Of a stretch of DNA of 40,091 bases, positions 8,543-15,842 are shown in pieces. The first letter of the stretch is position 1; the number at the start of each line of letters is the position of its first letter. The notes below the pieces were generated by a model. The model searched no databases. It saw only the letters and a program-made list of their open reading frames with translations, and was not told the DNA's origin. The DNA is taken from NCBI GenBank assembly GCA_012518075.1, contig JAAYTG010000097.1, positions 1-40,091 of the forward strand. Reading direction: 5' to 3'. The stretch comes from Clostridiales bacterium. GTDB taxonomy: Bacteria; Bacillota; Clostridia; Caldicoprobacterales; UBA3941. Both the position numbers and the translations under genes were made by a program.

Positions 8543-10411
8543 ATGAATCAAATTCTTATATTGGATGATACTACTATTAACAAAATAGCGGCTGGAGAGG
8601 TTGTGGAAAGGCCTGCTTCTATAATAAAGGAATTAGTTGAGAATGCCATAGATGCAGATAGTACTGCTATTACTGTTGAAATTAGGGATGGAGGAACATC
8701 ATATATAAGAGTTACCGATAATGGTAATGGTATGAGTCCTCAGGATGCAAGAATATCCTTTGAAAGACACGCAACCAGTAAAATTAATTCGTCTATAGAT
8801 CTGGAGAATATACATACTCTAGGGTTTCGAGGTGAGGCTTTAGCTAGCATTGCGGCAGTAACCCACATGGAAATGATCACACGCCAAAGAGAAAGTATAT
8901 CAGGAGCACAGATAATTAATCATGGAGGTAATATCGTATCAGAAAAGGAGATAGGATGTCCTGAGGGTACAACCATAATAGCTCAGAACCTTTTCTTTAA
9001 TACGCCTGCTAGGCTTAAATTTCTTAAATCTCCTAGGACTGAGACCGCCTATATAAGTGATTTGATTGGTAAATTGATCCTAGCCCATCCCGAAATATCT
9101 TTTAAATATATGAATAATGGAAAGATTGTCTATTATTCGTCTGGAGATGGAGACCTAAAAAATGCTATTTTAAGTGTCTATGGTAAGGATGTGGTGAATG
9201 AAATTCTTCCAATCACTCCTGTAGATACTTCTACTGATATAAAATTATCCGGTTATTTGGGGAAACCATCATTAGGGCGCAGAAATCGCAGTCATCAATC
9301 CTTTTATGTAAATGGGCGCTATGTGAAGAGTAGTTTGTTGGCAGAGACAGTAGAAGATGCCTACAAACCTTATCTTGCAATTAATCTATTTCCCTGGATA
9401 ATCCTTCACATCGAAATAGCCCCTAATATGGTGGATGTAAATGTGCATCCGGCAAAAACTCAAGTTCGCTTTAGACAAGGGGAAAAAATCAGCAATATTA
9501 TACAGTCTCATATAGGGACTATACTAAAGGAGAATCCATATATACCGACATTGAGACAGAGTTCCTATAAATCTTCATCAGCTAGTCAGAATGTAGATGT
9601 AGATAAAGAGGAAGAACAAATTGAAGTATTTTCTTCTATTTCCAGCTATGAAGAACAGGATCAGCGTCATTTAGGTACTGGCTATACTGCATTGCAGGAA
9701 GGGTCATCGGGGAATATTTATACTGCTAATATCAGTAATATATCTTTTCCGAAAGAAGAAAAAGTTAATAAAAACAATATGGATAAAGGCAGTATGAATG
9801 AAAATGAGCATGATAATAATAGAACAAGAGGTGTTCCAATTCCACTCAAAATAGTAGGCAAGATTTTTGCTACCTATATTGTCGTGGAAGGTGAAAAAGA
9901 ATGCCTGCTGATTGATCAACATGCTGCACATGAACGACTTTTATTTGAAAAGTATAAAAAGATGATATCAGAACAAGCAATTGTTACGCAACAATTGCTT
10001 CCACCAGCTATTATTGAAGTAACTCATGCAGAGCAACTTATAATTGAAGATTGTATAGACTTGTTCCACTCCCTAGGGTTTGAAATAGAGGCCTTTGGAG
10101 GAAAATCTTTTGCTGTCCGAGGAGTTCCAGTAATATTGGGTACTAGTCATATAAAAGAATTTTTCCAAGAGTTGCTGGATAATGCAGAGCACTTTAGCCA
10201 AGGTTCTAATTATAAACTTAAGATTGATGACATTATTCAAATGTCTTGCAAGAAAGCCGTAAAGGCTGGGGATAGTTTATCAGATAAAGAGATTTTGGCC
10301 CTGCTCAATGATTTGATGAACAAGAAGATCCCCATGACCTGCCCTCATGGAAGACCTATTATGATCTCAATATCCCAAAACCAATTGGAGAAGATGTTTA
10401 GACGAATATAA
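8543..10411 (+). CDS. mutL: DNA mismatch repair protein MutL (endonuclease type)
   Basis: The 622-aa MutL couples mismatch recognition by MutS to strand incision. The N-terminal GHKL ATPase is intact: AAGEVVERP, catalytic E30 and N34 in KELVENAIDAD, DNGNGM, HATSKI and GFRGEALASI. A poorly conserved linker spans about 335-425. The C-terminal domain carries the metal-binding endonuclease motif DQHAAHERLLFE (from D458), SCKKAVKAGD and CPHGRP. This marks a MutL that nicks DNA itself, as expected for a bacterium without MutH. It starts 11 nt after mutS with a weak ribosome site (GGGTGCTAGG), suggesting coupled translation. Confidence 0.98.
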   Translation: MNQILILDDTTINKIAAGEVVERPASIIKELVENAIDADSTAITVEIRDGGTSYIRVTDNGNGMSPQDARISFERHATSKINSSIDLENIHTLGFRGEALASIAAVTHMEMITRQRESISGAQIINHGGNIVSEKEIGCPEGTTIIAQNLFFNTPARLKFLKSPRTETAYISDLIGKLILAHPEISFKYMNNGKIVYYSSGDGDLKNAILSVYGKDVVNEILPITPVDTSTDIKLSGYLGKPSLGRRNRSHQSFYVNGRYVKSSLLAETVEDAYKPYLAINLFPWIILHIEIAPNMVDVNVHPAKTQVRFRQGEKISNIIQSHIGTILKENPYIPTLRQSSYKSSSASQNVDVDKEEEQIEVFSSISSYEEQDQRHLGTGYTALQEGSSGNIYTANISNISFPKEEKVNKNNMDKGSMNENEHDNNRTRGVPIPLKIVGKIFATYIVVEGEKECLLIDQHAAHERLLFEKYKKMISEQAIVTQQLLPPAIIEVTHAEQLIIEDCIDLFHSLGFEIEAFGGKSFAVRGVPVILGTSHIKEFFQELLDNAEHFSQGSNYKLKIDDIIQMSCKKAVKAGDSLSDKEILALLNDLMNKKIPMTCPHGRPIMISISQNQLEKMFRRI

Positions 10412-10436
10412 AAAACTAACCACGAGGAGAAGTTTT

Positions 10437-11381
10437 ATGGATAAGATACCTATAGTTATTATTTTAGGACCGACAGCAGTTGGTAAAACCGAGATATCTA
10501 TTGAAATCGCAAGGCAACTGGATGGAGAAATTATATCTGCTGATTCCATGCAAATATACAAATATATGGACATAGGGACTGCCAAGCCTAGTATAGAAGA
10601 AAGACAGGGCATTCCCCATTATTTACTGGATGTGGTATATCCAGATGAAAACTTTAATGTATCTTTATATAAAAATCTAGCCCAAAAAGCCATTGGAGAA
10701 ATTTATAGCAAAGGTAAGGTACCTGTTGTAGTTGGTGGGACTGGCCTATACATTAATTCTTTAATATTTCCTTTAGATTTTACTGAAGCTGGGGAGGATA
10801 GGCAATACCGTGAAAGCTTGTTGAAGCAGATGGAGGAGAAGGGTAAAGAGTGGTTGTATAATAAACTAAAAGCAGTGGATCAACAGACTGCCAATCGACT
10901 CCATCCAAATGATGTCCGGCGTATAATTAGAGCCCTAGAAGTATACCATATTACTGGGGAACCCATGTCCAAAAATTATAGAAATAAGGACCAAAATAAT
11001 GATCGATACTCTATTTCTCTAATAGGCCTGACAATGGAACGGCAAAAATTGTATGAGAGGATCAATAAACGAGTCGATATAATGCTGGAGAAGGGGTTAG
11101 TTGAAGAAGTTAGGTGGCTTCTTGAAAAGGGATATAATAGGGATTTAAACTCAATGCAAGGCCTTGGCTACAAAGAAATAGTTGAATTTTTAATAGGAAG
11201 ACGTACCTTAATGGAGTCGGCCTATACTTTGAAAAGGGATACCCGCCGGTTTGCAAAACGTCAATATACCTGGTTTAGACGTCTAACTCATGTCAACTGG
11301 ATTGATGTTGATAGATACAGTGATAAAAATGAGCTAGCCATGTACCTAAACAGCTTACTAGGGAAGAAGATTAAAAGTTAG
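10437..11381 (+). CDS. miaA: tRNA dimethylallyltransferase
   Basis: MiaA transfers a dimethylallyl group to A37 of tRNAs with A36-A37-A38, the step before MiaB. It has P-loop GPTAVGKT (residues 11-18), the catalytic DSMQIYKYMDIGTAKP segment, GGTGLYI, HPNDVRRIIRALEV and the C-terminal RFAKRQYTWFRR motif that contacts tRNA. Length (314 aa) is normal. GAGGAG precedes ATG 10437 by 7 nt. It follows mutL by 25 nt and is followed by hfq, the same miaA-hfq order found in many bacteria. Confidence 0.97.
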   Translation: MDKIPIVIILGPTAVGKTEISIEIARQLDGEIISADSMQIYKYMDIGTAKPSIEERQGIPHYLLDVVYPDENFNVSLYKNLAQKAIGEIYSKGKVPVVVGGTGLYINSLIFPLDFTEAGEDRQYRESLLKQMEEKGKEWLYNKLKAVDQQTANRLHPNDVRRIIRALEVYHITGEPMSKNYRNKDQNNDRYSISLIGLTMERQKLYERINKRVDIMLEKGLVEEVRWLLEKGYNRDLNSMQGLGYKEIVEFLIGRRTLMESAYTLKRDTRRFAKRQYTWFRRLTHVNWIDVDRYSDKNELAMYLNSLLGKKIKS

Positions 11382-11474
11382 GCATATAGGAAAATTAACT
11401 TTTAATACAGCGAGGTATGGTATATAATAGAATTAAGGATACAATGTGAAAAAGTTAGAAGGGTGGCTTTGAAT

Positions 11475-11717
11475 ATGGTAAATAAAGGAACAATAGTATT
11501 CCAGGAGATATTTTTAAATCAGGTACGGAGAGATCATATACCCGTGACTATTCATCTTGTAAATGGTTTTCAAATTCGAGGACTAATAAGGGGATTCGAT
11601 AATTACGTAATAATTGTTGAAAGCGAGGGAAAGCAGATGATGTTGTACAAGCAAGCCGTTTCTACTATAACTCCCTCAAGGGCTGTACCTTTAAATAATG
11701 ATAATAATAATGAATAA
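11475..11717 (+). CDS. hfq: RNA chaperone Hfq (with His-to-Gln change in the Sm2 motif)
   Basis: The 80-aa protein is an Sm-fold hexameric chaperone that binds U- and A-rich RNA. The Sm1 region is FQEIFLNQVRRDHIPVTIHL followed by VNGFQIRGLIRGFDNY. The Sm2 motif reads YKQAVSTITPSR where Hfq proteins normally have YKHA, so the histidine that contacts the uridine tail on the proximal face is glutamine. The rim patch is RRDH. The tail is short and ends in an Asn/Asp run. Start: the longest frame begins at GTG 11463, but GAAGGGTGG (11458-11466) is the ribosome site, 8 nt before ATG 11475. A TATAAT at 11423-11428 may give hfq its own promoter, though its -35 (TTTTAA) is poor. Confidence 0.92.
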   Translation: MVNKGTIVFQEIFLNQVRRDHIPVTIHLVNGFQIRGLIRGFDNYVIIVESEGKQMMLYKQAVSTITPSRAVPLNNDNNNE

Positions 11718-11726
11718 AAACAACAT

Positions 11727-11749
11727 GGCCGTCATATAGATGGTTTTTT
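11727..11749 (+). terminator. weak terminator after hfq
   Basis: Stem CCGTC (11729-11733) / GATGG (11739-11743), with one G-U pair and two possible extra wobble pairs, has loop ATATA and is followed by six T (11744-11749). It lies about 10 nt after the hfq stop. The stem is short, so termination may be partial. Confidence 0.5.
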
Positions 11750-11809
11750 ACATATTAGATAATCACGAATATTTGATTAATAGTTCTTAGTATTAGATAA
11801 ATATAAGCT

Positions 11810-11842
11810 ATTTAAAAGGAACCGGTAAGGTTCCTTTTAAAT
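11810..11842 (+). terminator. strong hairpin terminator between hfq and the PLP enzyme
   Basis: A perfect 14-bp inverted repeat ATTTAAAAGGAACC / GGTTCCTTTTAAAT has loop GGTAA. The right arm supplies CCTTTTAAAT as a T-rich tail and the left arm is A-rich, so it could act on both strands. It is the main end point of the miaB-hfq operon. Confidence 0.7.
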
Positions 11843-11855
11843 GTTGATTATAAAA

Positions 11856-11890
11856 ATTTCTATTTAATAAATCTATTAATAAATAGAAAT
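11856..11890. repeat. 11-bp inverted repeat, possible operator of the PLP enzyme gene
   Basis: ATTTCTATTTA (11856-11866) and TAAATAGAAAT (11880-11890) are perfect reverse complements around a 13-nt spacer, 48 nt before the next start codon. No T-run follows, so it is not a terminator. It overlaps a weak promoter-like pair, TTGATT (11844-11849) and ATAAAT (11867-11872) at 17-nt spacing, which makes an operator possible. Confidence 0.4.
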
Positions 11891-11938
11891 CATCAGAATG
11901 CTAGAGATAACTAAAGATTATATGAGAAGGAGAGCGTT

Positions 11939-13234
11939 ATGGGAAAAAATAAAATTTTGCAATTAAATATGGATATCGATCCAAAGATTGTAGACTTAGT
12001 TGAGAAGGCACAAGAGAGAATCTCAGGGAAACTTCAAGATATAGAAGAATTGGCCCATTACAATCAAATTAGAATTTTAAAAGCTATGAAGGAGTGTAAT
12101 ATCAGCGAAAGGCATTTCCTCCCAACTACAGGTTATGGGTATGGGGATGAAAGCCGTGACCAACTAGAACAATTATATGCCTTAGTATTTGGCTGTGAAG
12201 ACGCTTTAGTGAGACCCCAATGGGGTTCAGGCACCCATGTAATCAGTGATGCCTTGTATGCGGTTCTGCGACCAGGAGATAACCTTATGTCAATCACTGG
12301 CAAGCCCTACGATACCTTAGAGGATACCATAGGTTTTAGCAATGAAAGCACTAATAATGGTTCCCTTACAGACTGGGGTATTTCATATAGCCAAATAGAA
12401 CTTACTGATGATGGGAAGATTGATATTGACAAAGTTCTAGAAGCGTTGAAGAATGCCAATACGAAAGCTATATTTATACAGCGATCAAGGGGTTATGAAT
12501 GGAGGCCTTCTATATCTATCAAAGACATGAATCAATCTATATATGAGATCAAAAAACGATATCCTGAAATCTTTATTATTGTGGACAATTGCTATGGAGA
12601 ATTTACTCAGGATATCGAGCCTGGTCATATTGGCGCTGACTTAACCGTTGGATCATTGATAAAGAATCCGGGGGGAGGCTTAGCACCAACAGGAGGATAT
12701 GCAGTAGGAACTAAAAGGGCTATAGAACTCATGTCCTATAGGTTAACCTCACCGGCTGTTGGTCGTGAAGTAGGATCTTATGCAGCCTCCTATCTGCCTT
12801 TTTATCAGGGGCTATTTATGGCACCTCATATTGTAGGCCAAGCACTAAAAGGTGCTACTTTAGTGGCAAAAACATTTGAGGATTTGGGATATAAAGTATT
12901 ACCCCATTGGAATGAAGATAGGGCGGATATAATCCAGTGTATTAGGTTTAATACTGATAAGGAGCTTATAGCTTTCTGTCAAGCCATTCAAGGGTCTTCC
13001 CCTGTGGACAGTCACGTAACCCCTTTACCTTGGGAGATGCCTGGGTATAGTCACAAAGTTATTATGGCGGCAGGGACTTTTATTCAAGGCGCATCTATTG
13101 AATTAAGTGCTGATGCACCCATTAAAGCCCCCTATACTGCGTATTTGCAAGGAGGCCTCACCTATGGGCATGTTAAATTTGCCTTGATTTCTGTCATATC
13201 TGAGCTTTGTAAGCAAGGTTTTATAATAGTATAA
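11939..13234 (+). CDS. PLP-dependent YnbB/methionine gamma-lyase-like protein (aluminium-resistance family)
   Basis: The 431-aa fold-type I PLP enzyme belongs to the family annotated as methionine gamma-lyase-like or aluminium resistance protein (COG4100). Motifs: FLPTTGYGYGDESRDQLEQLYA near the N-terminus, WGSGTHVIS around residue 98 (cofactor-binding Gly/Thr), QRSRGYEWRPS (about 180), VDNCYGEF with the PLP-ring Asp (about 217), and the probable Schiff-base lysine in GSLIKNPGGG (about residue 240). Substrate is not known with certainty; C-S lyase activity is inferred from fold. B. subtilis ynbB also lies downstream of miaA-hfq, so the neighbourhood is conserved. AAGGAGAG precedes the ATG. 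Bounded by terminators on both sides, it is likely monocistronic. Confidence 0.85.
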   Translation: MGKNKILQLNMDIDPKIVDLVEKAQERISGKLQDIEELAHYNQIRILKAMKECNISERHFLPTTGYGYGDESRDQLEQLYALVFGCEDALVRPQWGSGTHVISDALYAVLRPGDNLMSITGKPYDTLEDTIGFSNESTNNGSLTDWGISYSQIELTDDGKIDIDKVLEALKNANTKAIFIQRSRGYEWRPSISIKDMNQSIYEIKKRYPEIFIIVDNCYGEFTQDIEPGHIGADLTVGSLIKNPGGGLAPTGGYAVGTKRAIELMSYRLTSPAVGREVGSYAASYLPFYQGLFMAPHIVGQALKGATLVAKTFEDLGYKVLPHWNEDRADIIQCIRFNTDKELIAFCQAIQGSSPVDSHVTPLPWEMPGYSHKVIMAAGTFIQGASIELSADAPIKAPYTAYLQGGLTYGHVKFALISVISELCKQGFIIV

Positions 13235-13253
13235 ACTACGTACAAAATTGAAA

Positions 13254-13312
13254 AAACCCGTAACATGCCATATATTACGATATAGCTGGGAGGCATCTTG
13301 CGGGCTTTTTGT
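13254..13312. terminator. long two-part hairpin terminator between convergent genes
   Basis: Outer stem CCCG (13257-13260) / CGGG (13301-13304) and inner stem ATGCC (13265-13269) / GGCAT (13292-13296) are flanked by AAAAAA on the left and CTTTTTG on the right. It can serve both the + PLP enzyme gene and the - lexA gene that converge here. The internal loop is unusually large for a simple terminator. Confidence 0.65.
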
Positions 13313-13364
13313 TTTCAATGATTTAAGCAGTCTTATAGTCTTATCTTTGATGATTATTATTTGA

Positions 13365-13979
13365 TCATCGAAATATACGTATTACACCAATAACCTTTCC
13401 TAGTATATGTACGTCTTGTACTAGAATAGGATCCATATATGGATTTTCAGGCTGTAGCCTGATATGATCAGACTCCTTATAAAAGGTCTTTACTGTAGCC
13501 TCATCTTCGATTAATGCAACTACTATATCTCCATTTTCAGCATGGGATTGCTGTTTGACAATTACATAATCGCCATCTAGTATTCCAACCCCGATCATAC
13601 TTTCTCCGCTGATTGCTAACATAAAAACATCATCATTGTGTAAATACTCAGCTGGAAGGGGAAAGGTATCTTCGATATTTTCCACTGCTAAAATTGGTTG
13701 GCCGGCTGTTACTTTTCCAACTATAGGAACATCCACTAGCTCCTTTCTAGGAAGATCGTCCCTTTGATCAATAACCTCTATAGCCCGAGGCTTAGTAGGA
13801 TCCTTTCGTATAAGTCCTGCTTCTTCCAGTTTTGTCAAATGACTATGAACAGTAGAGGTAGATTTAATACCTACTCCTTGACAGATTTCACGGACAGAGG
13901 GAGGATATCCCTTTTCAGTGACCATTTGTTTTATAAATCTTAAAATAGCTTCTTGACTATCGTTTATATAATTAGGCAT
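13365..13979 (-). CDS. lexA: SOS response repressor LexA
   Basis: The 204-aa repressor represses DNA-damage genes until RecA filaments promote its self-cleavage. The N-terminal winged helix-turn-helix spans about residues 1-65 ([20 protein letters not shown]). The cleavage bond is A92-G93 (VTAGQP). The catalytic dyad is S127 (GESMIG) and K164 (TVKTF). I use ATG 13979, preceded by GAGGTG at 7 nt, rather than the frame's first start five codons upstream, which lies over the ribosome site. Its own promoter has a LexA box overlapping the -35, giving autorepression. It is divergent from a yneA-like gene, as in Bacillus. Confidence 0.97.
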   Translation of the reverse strand: MPNYINDSQEAILRFIKQMVTEKGYPPSVREICQGVGIKSTSTVHSHLTKLEEAGLIRKDPTKPRAIEVIDQRDDLPRKELVDVPIVGKVTAGQPILAVENIEDTFPLPAEYLHNDDVFMLAISGESMIGVGILDGDYVIVKQQSHAENGDIVVALIEDEATVKTFYKESDHIRLQPENPYMDPILVQDVHILGKVIGVIRIFR

Positions 13980-14010
13980 TATTACGCACCTCATTTCCTA
14001 AGTTATTAAT

Positions 14011-14039
14011 ATTATAGCACAGTATTAATCTTAACTCAA
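14011..14039 (-). promoter_or_regulatory. lexA promoter
   Basis: On the minus strand TTGAGT (14039-14034), a 17-nt spacer and TATAAT (14016-14011), with an extended TGC before the -10, lie about 30 nt upstream of the lexA start. The -35 overlaps the LexA box at 14037-14050. Confidence 0.8.
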
Positions 14040-14050
14040 ACAAACGTTCG
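14037..14050. promoter_or_regulatory. LexA box 1 (lexA side, one mismatch)
   Basis: CAAAC-AAAC-GTTCG differs from CGAAC-N4-GTTCG at one base. It overlaps the first three bases of the lexA -35, so bound LexA would block its own transcription. Confidence 0.75.
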
Positions 14051-14087
14051 ACCTTTGATTGATAACATTAGATATACCATATTATTC

Positions 14088-14116
14088 TTGACAATGAACA
14101 TGTGTTCGGATATAAT
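14088..14116 (+). promoter_or_regulatory. consensus promoter of the yneA-like gene
   Basis: TTGACA (14088-14093), 17-nt spacer and TATAAT (14111-14116) match the sigma-A consensus at every position. Such a strong promoter needs tight repression, which the two LexA boxes in and after it would provide. Confidence 0.9.
14095..14108. promoter_or_regulatory. LexA box 2 (between -35 and -10 of yneA)
   Basis: TGAAC-ATGT-GTTCG fits the Bacillus-type LexA consensus at all but the first base and fills the spacer of the yneA promoter. Confidence 0.85.
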
Positions 14117-14124
14117 TGTCTATA

Positions 14125-14136
14125 GAACATACGTTC
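14125..14136. promoter_or_regulatory. LexA box 3 (at the yneA transcription start)
   Basis: GAAC-ATAC-GTTC is a perfect core palindrome. It covers about +2 to +14 of the predicted transcript and abuts the AGGAGG ribosome site at 14137. Confidence 0.8.
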
Positions 14137-14149
14137 AGGAGGGGGAAAT

Positions 14150-14464
14150 ATGTATCAAATACATAAAAGATATAATAAGCGCATTAAAGTTATCAGTAAA
14201 GTACGTTTAATAATATTTATATCCATATTATTGCTTATCATATATCCAGCCATACTACTTGCAGTAGGAAATCCTTCTAATAAGCAAGACTCATTTATAA
14301 GAGTCTACATAGAAGCAGGGGATACCCTATGGGATATAGCAAGGGCTAATTTGCCTCCCAGGACTGATATACGGGACTTCGTTTATAGAATCAAAAAAGT
14401 CAATCGATTGGACTCGTCTTTAATTAAAGAAGGAGATTATTTACTAGTTCCAATACAACCATAA
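14150..14464 (+). CDS. yneA: YneA-like SOS cell-division suppressor (membrane anchor plus LysM)
   Basis: The 104-aa protein has a basic N-terminus, one membrane helix (about residues 19-41) and an extracytoplasmic LysM domain (about 50-102: YIEAGDTLWDIARANLP to IKEGDYLLVPIQ). This architecture, together with the divergent lexA gene and two LexA boxes in its promoter, matches B. subtilis YneA, which delays septation during the SOS response. Sequence identity to YneA cannot be measured here, so the call rests on domain order and context. AGGAGGGGG precedes ATG 14150. The serine-recombinase gene yneB that follows yneA in Bacillus is absent; a tyrosine recombinase on the other strand takes that place. 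Confidence 0.85.
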   Translation: MYQIHKRYNKRIKVISKVRLIIFISILLLIIYPAILLAVGNPSNKQDSFIRVYIEAGDTLWDIARANLPPRTDIRDFVYRIKKVNRLDSSLIKEGDYLLVPIQP

Positions 14465-14494
14465 AACTAAGGGAGTTAATCCTCCCTTAGTTTT
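14463..14494. terminator. bidirectional terminator shared by yneA and the recombinase gene
   Basis: Perfect 13-bp stem AAAACTAAGGGAG / CTCCCTTAGTTTT has a 6-nt loop, with A-runs on the left and T-runs on the right. The stop codon of the convergent recombinase gene lies in the loop, so its last codons form the right arm. Confidence 0.8.
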
Positions 14495-15540
14495 ACCACT
14501 CTGGCTGCTATTCTTCGTTTTTCTTCACTAATAGCAGCATAGTGTTTTCTTGTTGTATTTACATCCTTATGACCTAAGACGTCAGCTACTAAGTAGATAT
14601 CTCCAGTCTCTTGATATAGGGTAGTACCATAAGTACTGCGCAGTTTATGAGGGGTAATCTTTTTAAGAGGAGATACTACTTTAGCATACTTTTGCACCAG
14701 GTTTTGCAATGCCCTATGACTGATTCGTCTCCTTTGTATAGAGAGAAAGAGGGCCGATTCGTGGCCAGGCCGTATTTCTATTTGTTTCCTTTTCTCCATA
14801 TAGTCAAGTATAGCATTTTTAACCTCATCACTATAATATAGTATCTCTTGATCGCCACCTTTTCTAATTACCTTGAAGCTATTGTTTTTGAAATCAAAAT
14901 CCGTAAGGTTGAGCCCAATACATTCACTTATTCGAATACCAGTACCTAACAAGAGACTTAAGATTGCTAGGTCCCTAGTTTTTGTGTATTTGTGATATCT
15001 TAGTTGGGTTGGGGTCAGCTTATCTCCTGATTCTACAGCATCAAGGAGTTTTGCAACTTCATCAACATCCAATCTAATAATAGGCTTTTCGGCTAGTTTT
15101 GGCATATCTACAAGATGAGCCACATTTCTATCAATCTTTTCTTTTTTATAAAAATATGATAATAGGGAACGGATGGATGCAAGCTTTCTCGCTTTACCCA
15201 TTTCGCTGTTTTGTCGATCTTGCTGGATATTATTAGGATTAGTATAATAGGTAATGTATTCCAAAAACTTTTCTATATGGATTACCTGAATTTGATTTAG
15301 ATGTTCTAGAGCAAAATCTGAAGAGGGCAGACCAGGGAAATCATCAGTTTCTTGGTTTATTAAATAATCAAAAAAGATCCTTAAATCATAGGCATAGTTG
15401 ATTCTGGTTAAAATAGAAGTTGTATGTTCAATGCCCCGAAAATATTCTTCACAAAAACTGGGCAAATCCTTTATAAGACTACGCAGTTTTTTAGTATTTT
15501 GTTGCTGTTCTTTTATAAAATATGAGTTTTGATTGGACAC
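14476..15540 (-). CDS. XerS-like tyrosine recombinase
   Basis: The 354-aa site-specific recombinase has an N-terminal SAM-like DNA-binding domain (about residues 25-140) and a C-terminal catalytic domain. All catalytic residues are present: R203 (GTGIRISE), K227 (RKGG), H298 and R301 (HKLRSTYGT), H324 (LGHKD) and the nucleophile Y334 (TRKHYAAI). The start motif LPSFCEEYFRG and the length resemble XerS of lactococci and streptococci, a one-protein replacement for XerC/XerD in chromosome dimer resolution. No phage genes or att repeats surround it, so a housekeeping role is more likely than an integrase. GTG 15540 follows AAAGGA by 9 nt. The XerS assignment is by resemblance only. Confidence 0.85.
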   Translation of the reverse strand: MSNQNSYFIKEQQQNTKKLRSLIKDLPSFCEEYFRGIEHTTSILTRINYAYDLRIFFDYLINQETDDFPGLPSSDFALEHLNQIQVIHIEKFLEYITYYTNPNNIQQDRQNSEMGKARKLASIRSLLSYFYKKEKIDRNVAHLVDMPKLAEKPIIRLDVDEVAKLLDAVESGDKLTPTQLRYHKYTKTRDLAILSLLLGTGIRISECIGLNLTDFDFKNNSFKVIRKGGDQEILYYSDEVKNAILDYMEKRKQIEIRPGHESALFLSIQRRRISHRALQNLVQKYAKVVSPLKKITPHKLRSTYGTTLYQETGDIYLVADVLGHKDVNTTRKHYAAISEEKRRIAARVVKLRED

Positions 15541-15811
15541 ATAGACACATCCTTTAATATAAGTTTTCTTGTAAGAAATAGTACTTAAATAAAAATGTTC
15601 ATTAAAGTTAAAGTCATATAGGCCATATAAATAGAATAACTAGAACCAATCCAAATATAATATAAGAAAATTATACCACTTTCCATAAATCTTTGCAATA
15701 CTTTGCTTAAAACTTGTATTTTGCGCATAGTACTAAAGAGCTCTTCTCCAGCTTACAATCAGCTTTCGAATTCGAAGTGTTATTATATGAAATCTATCTT
15801 TATAATAAATA
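15541..15811. other. gene-free interval with the recombinase promoter
   Basis: No coding frame on either strand is convincing here. The interval holds the recombinase promoter (15670-15698), a leader of roughly 120 nt before its GTG start, and a short palindrome-like CGAATTCG (15766-15773). The part beyond 15698 is otherwise featureless. Confidence 0.5.
15670..15698 (-). promoter_or_regulatory. promoter of the XerS-like recombinase gene
   Basis: On the minus strand TTGCAA (15698-15693), a 17-nt spacer and TATAAT (15675-15670) with an extended TGG form a good sigma-A promoter about 125 nt before the start codon. Confidence 0.7.
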
Positions 15812-15837
15812 ACCACCACCAATTAATTGGTGGTGGT
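15812..15837 (-). terminator. palindromic terminator after rnhC
   Basis: A perfect 26-bp palindrome, ACCACCACCAATT and its complement, lies 5 nt after the rnhC stop. The central AATT would open as a loop. The tail on the minus strand (TTATTTATT) is T-rich but interrupted. Confidence 0.6.
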
Positions 15838-15842
15838 CTTCT

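Noticed and set aside
14476-15540. Tyrosine recombinase as a prophage or island integrase
   Set aside because: No phage genes, no tRNA-adjacent direct repeat and no change in gene content surround it; neighbours are core genes.
15812-15837. 26-bp palindrome ACCACCACCAATT... as a recombination or attachment site
   Set aside because: It lies 5 nt after the rnhC stop with a T-rich tail on that strand, so a terminator explains it better.
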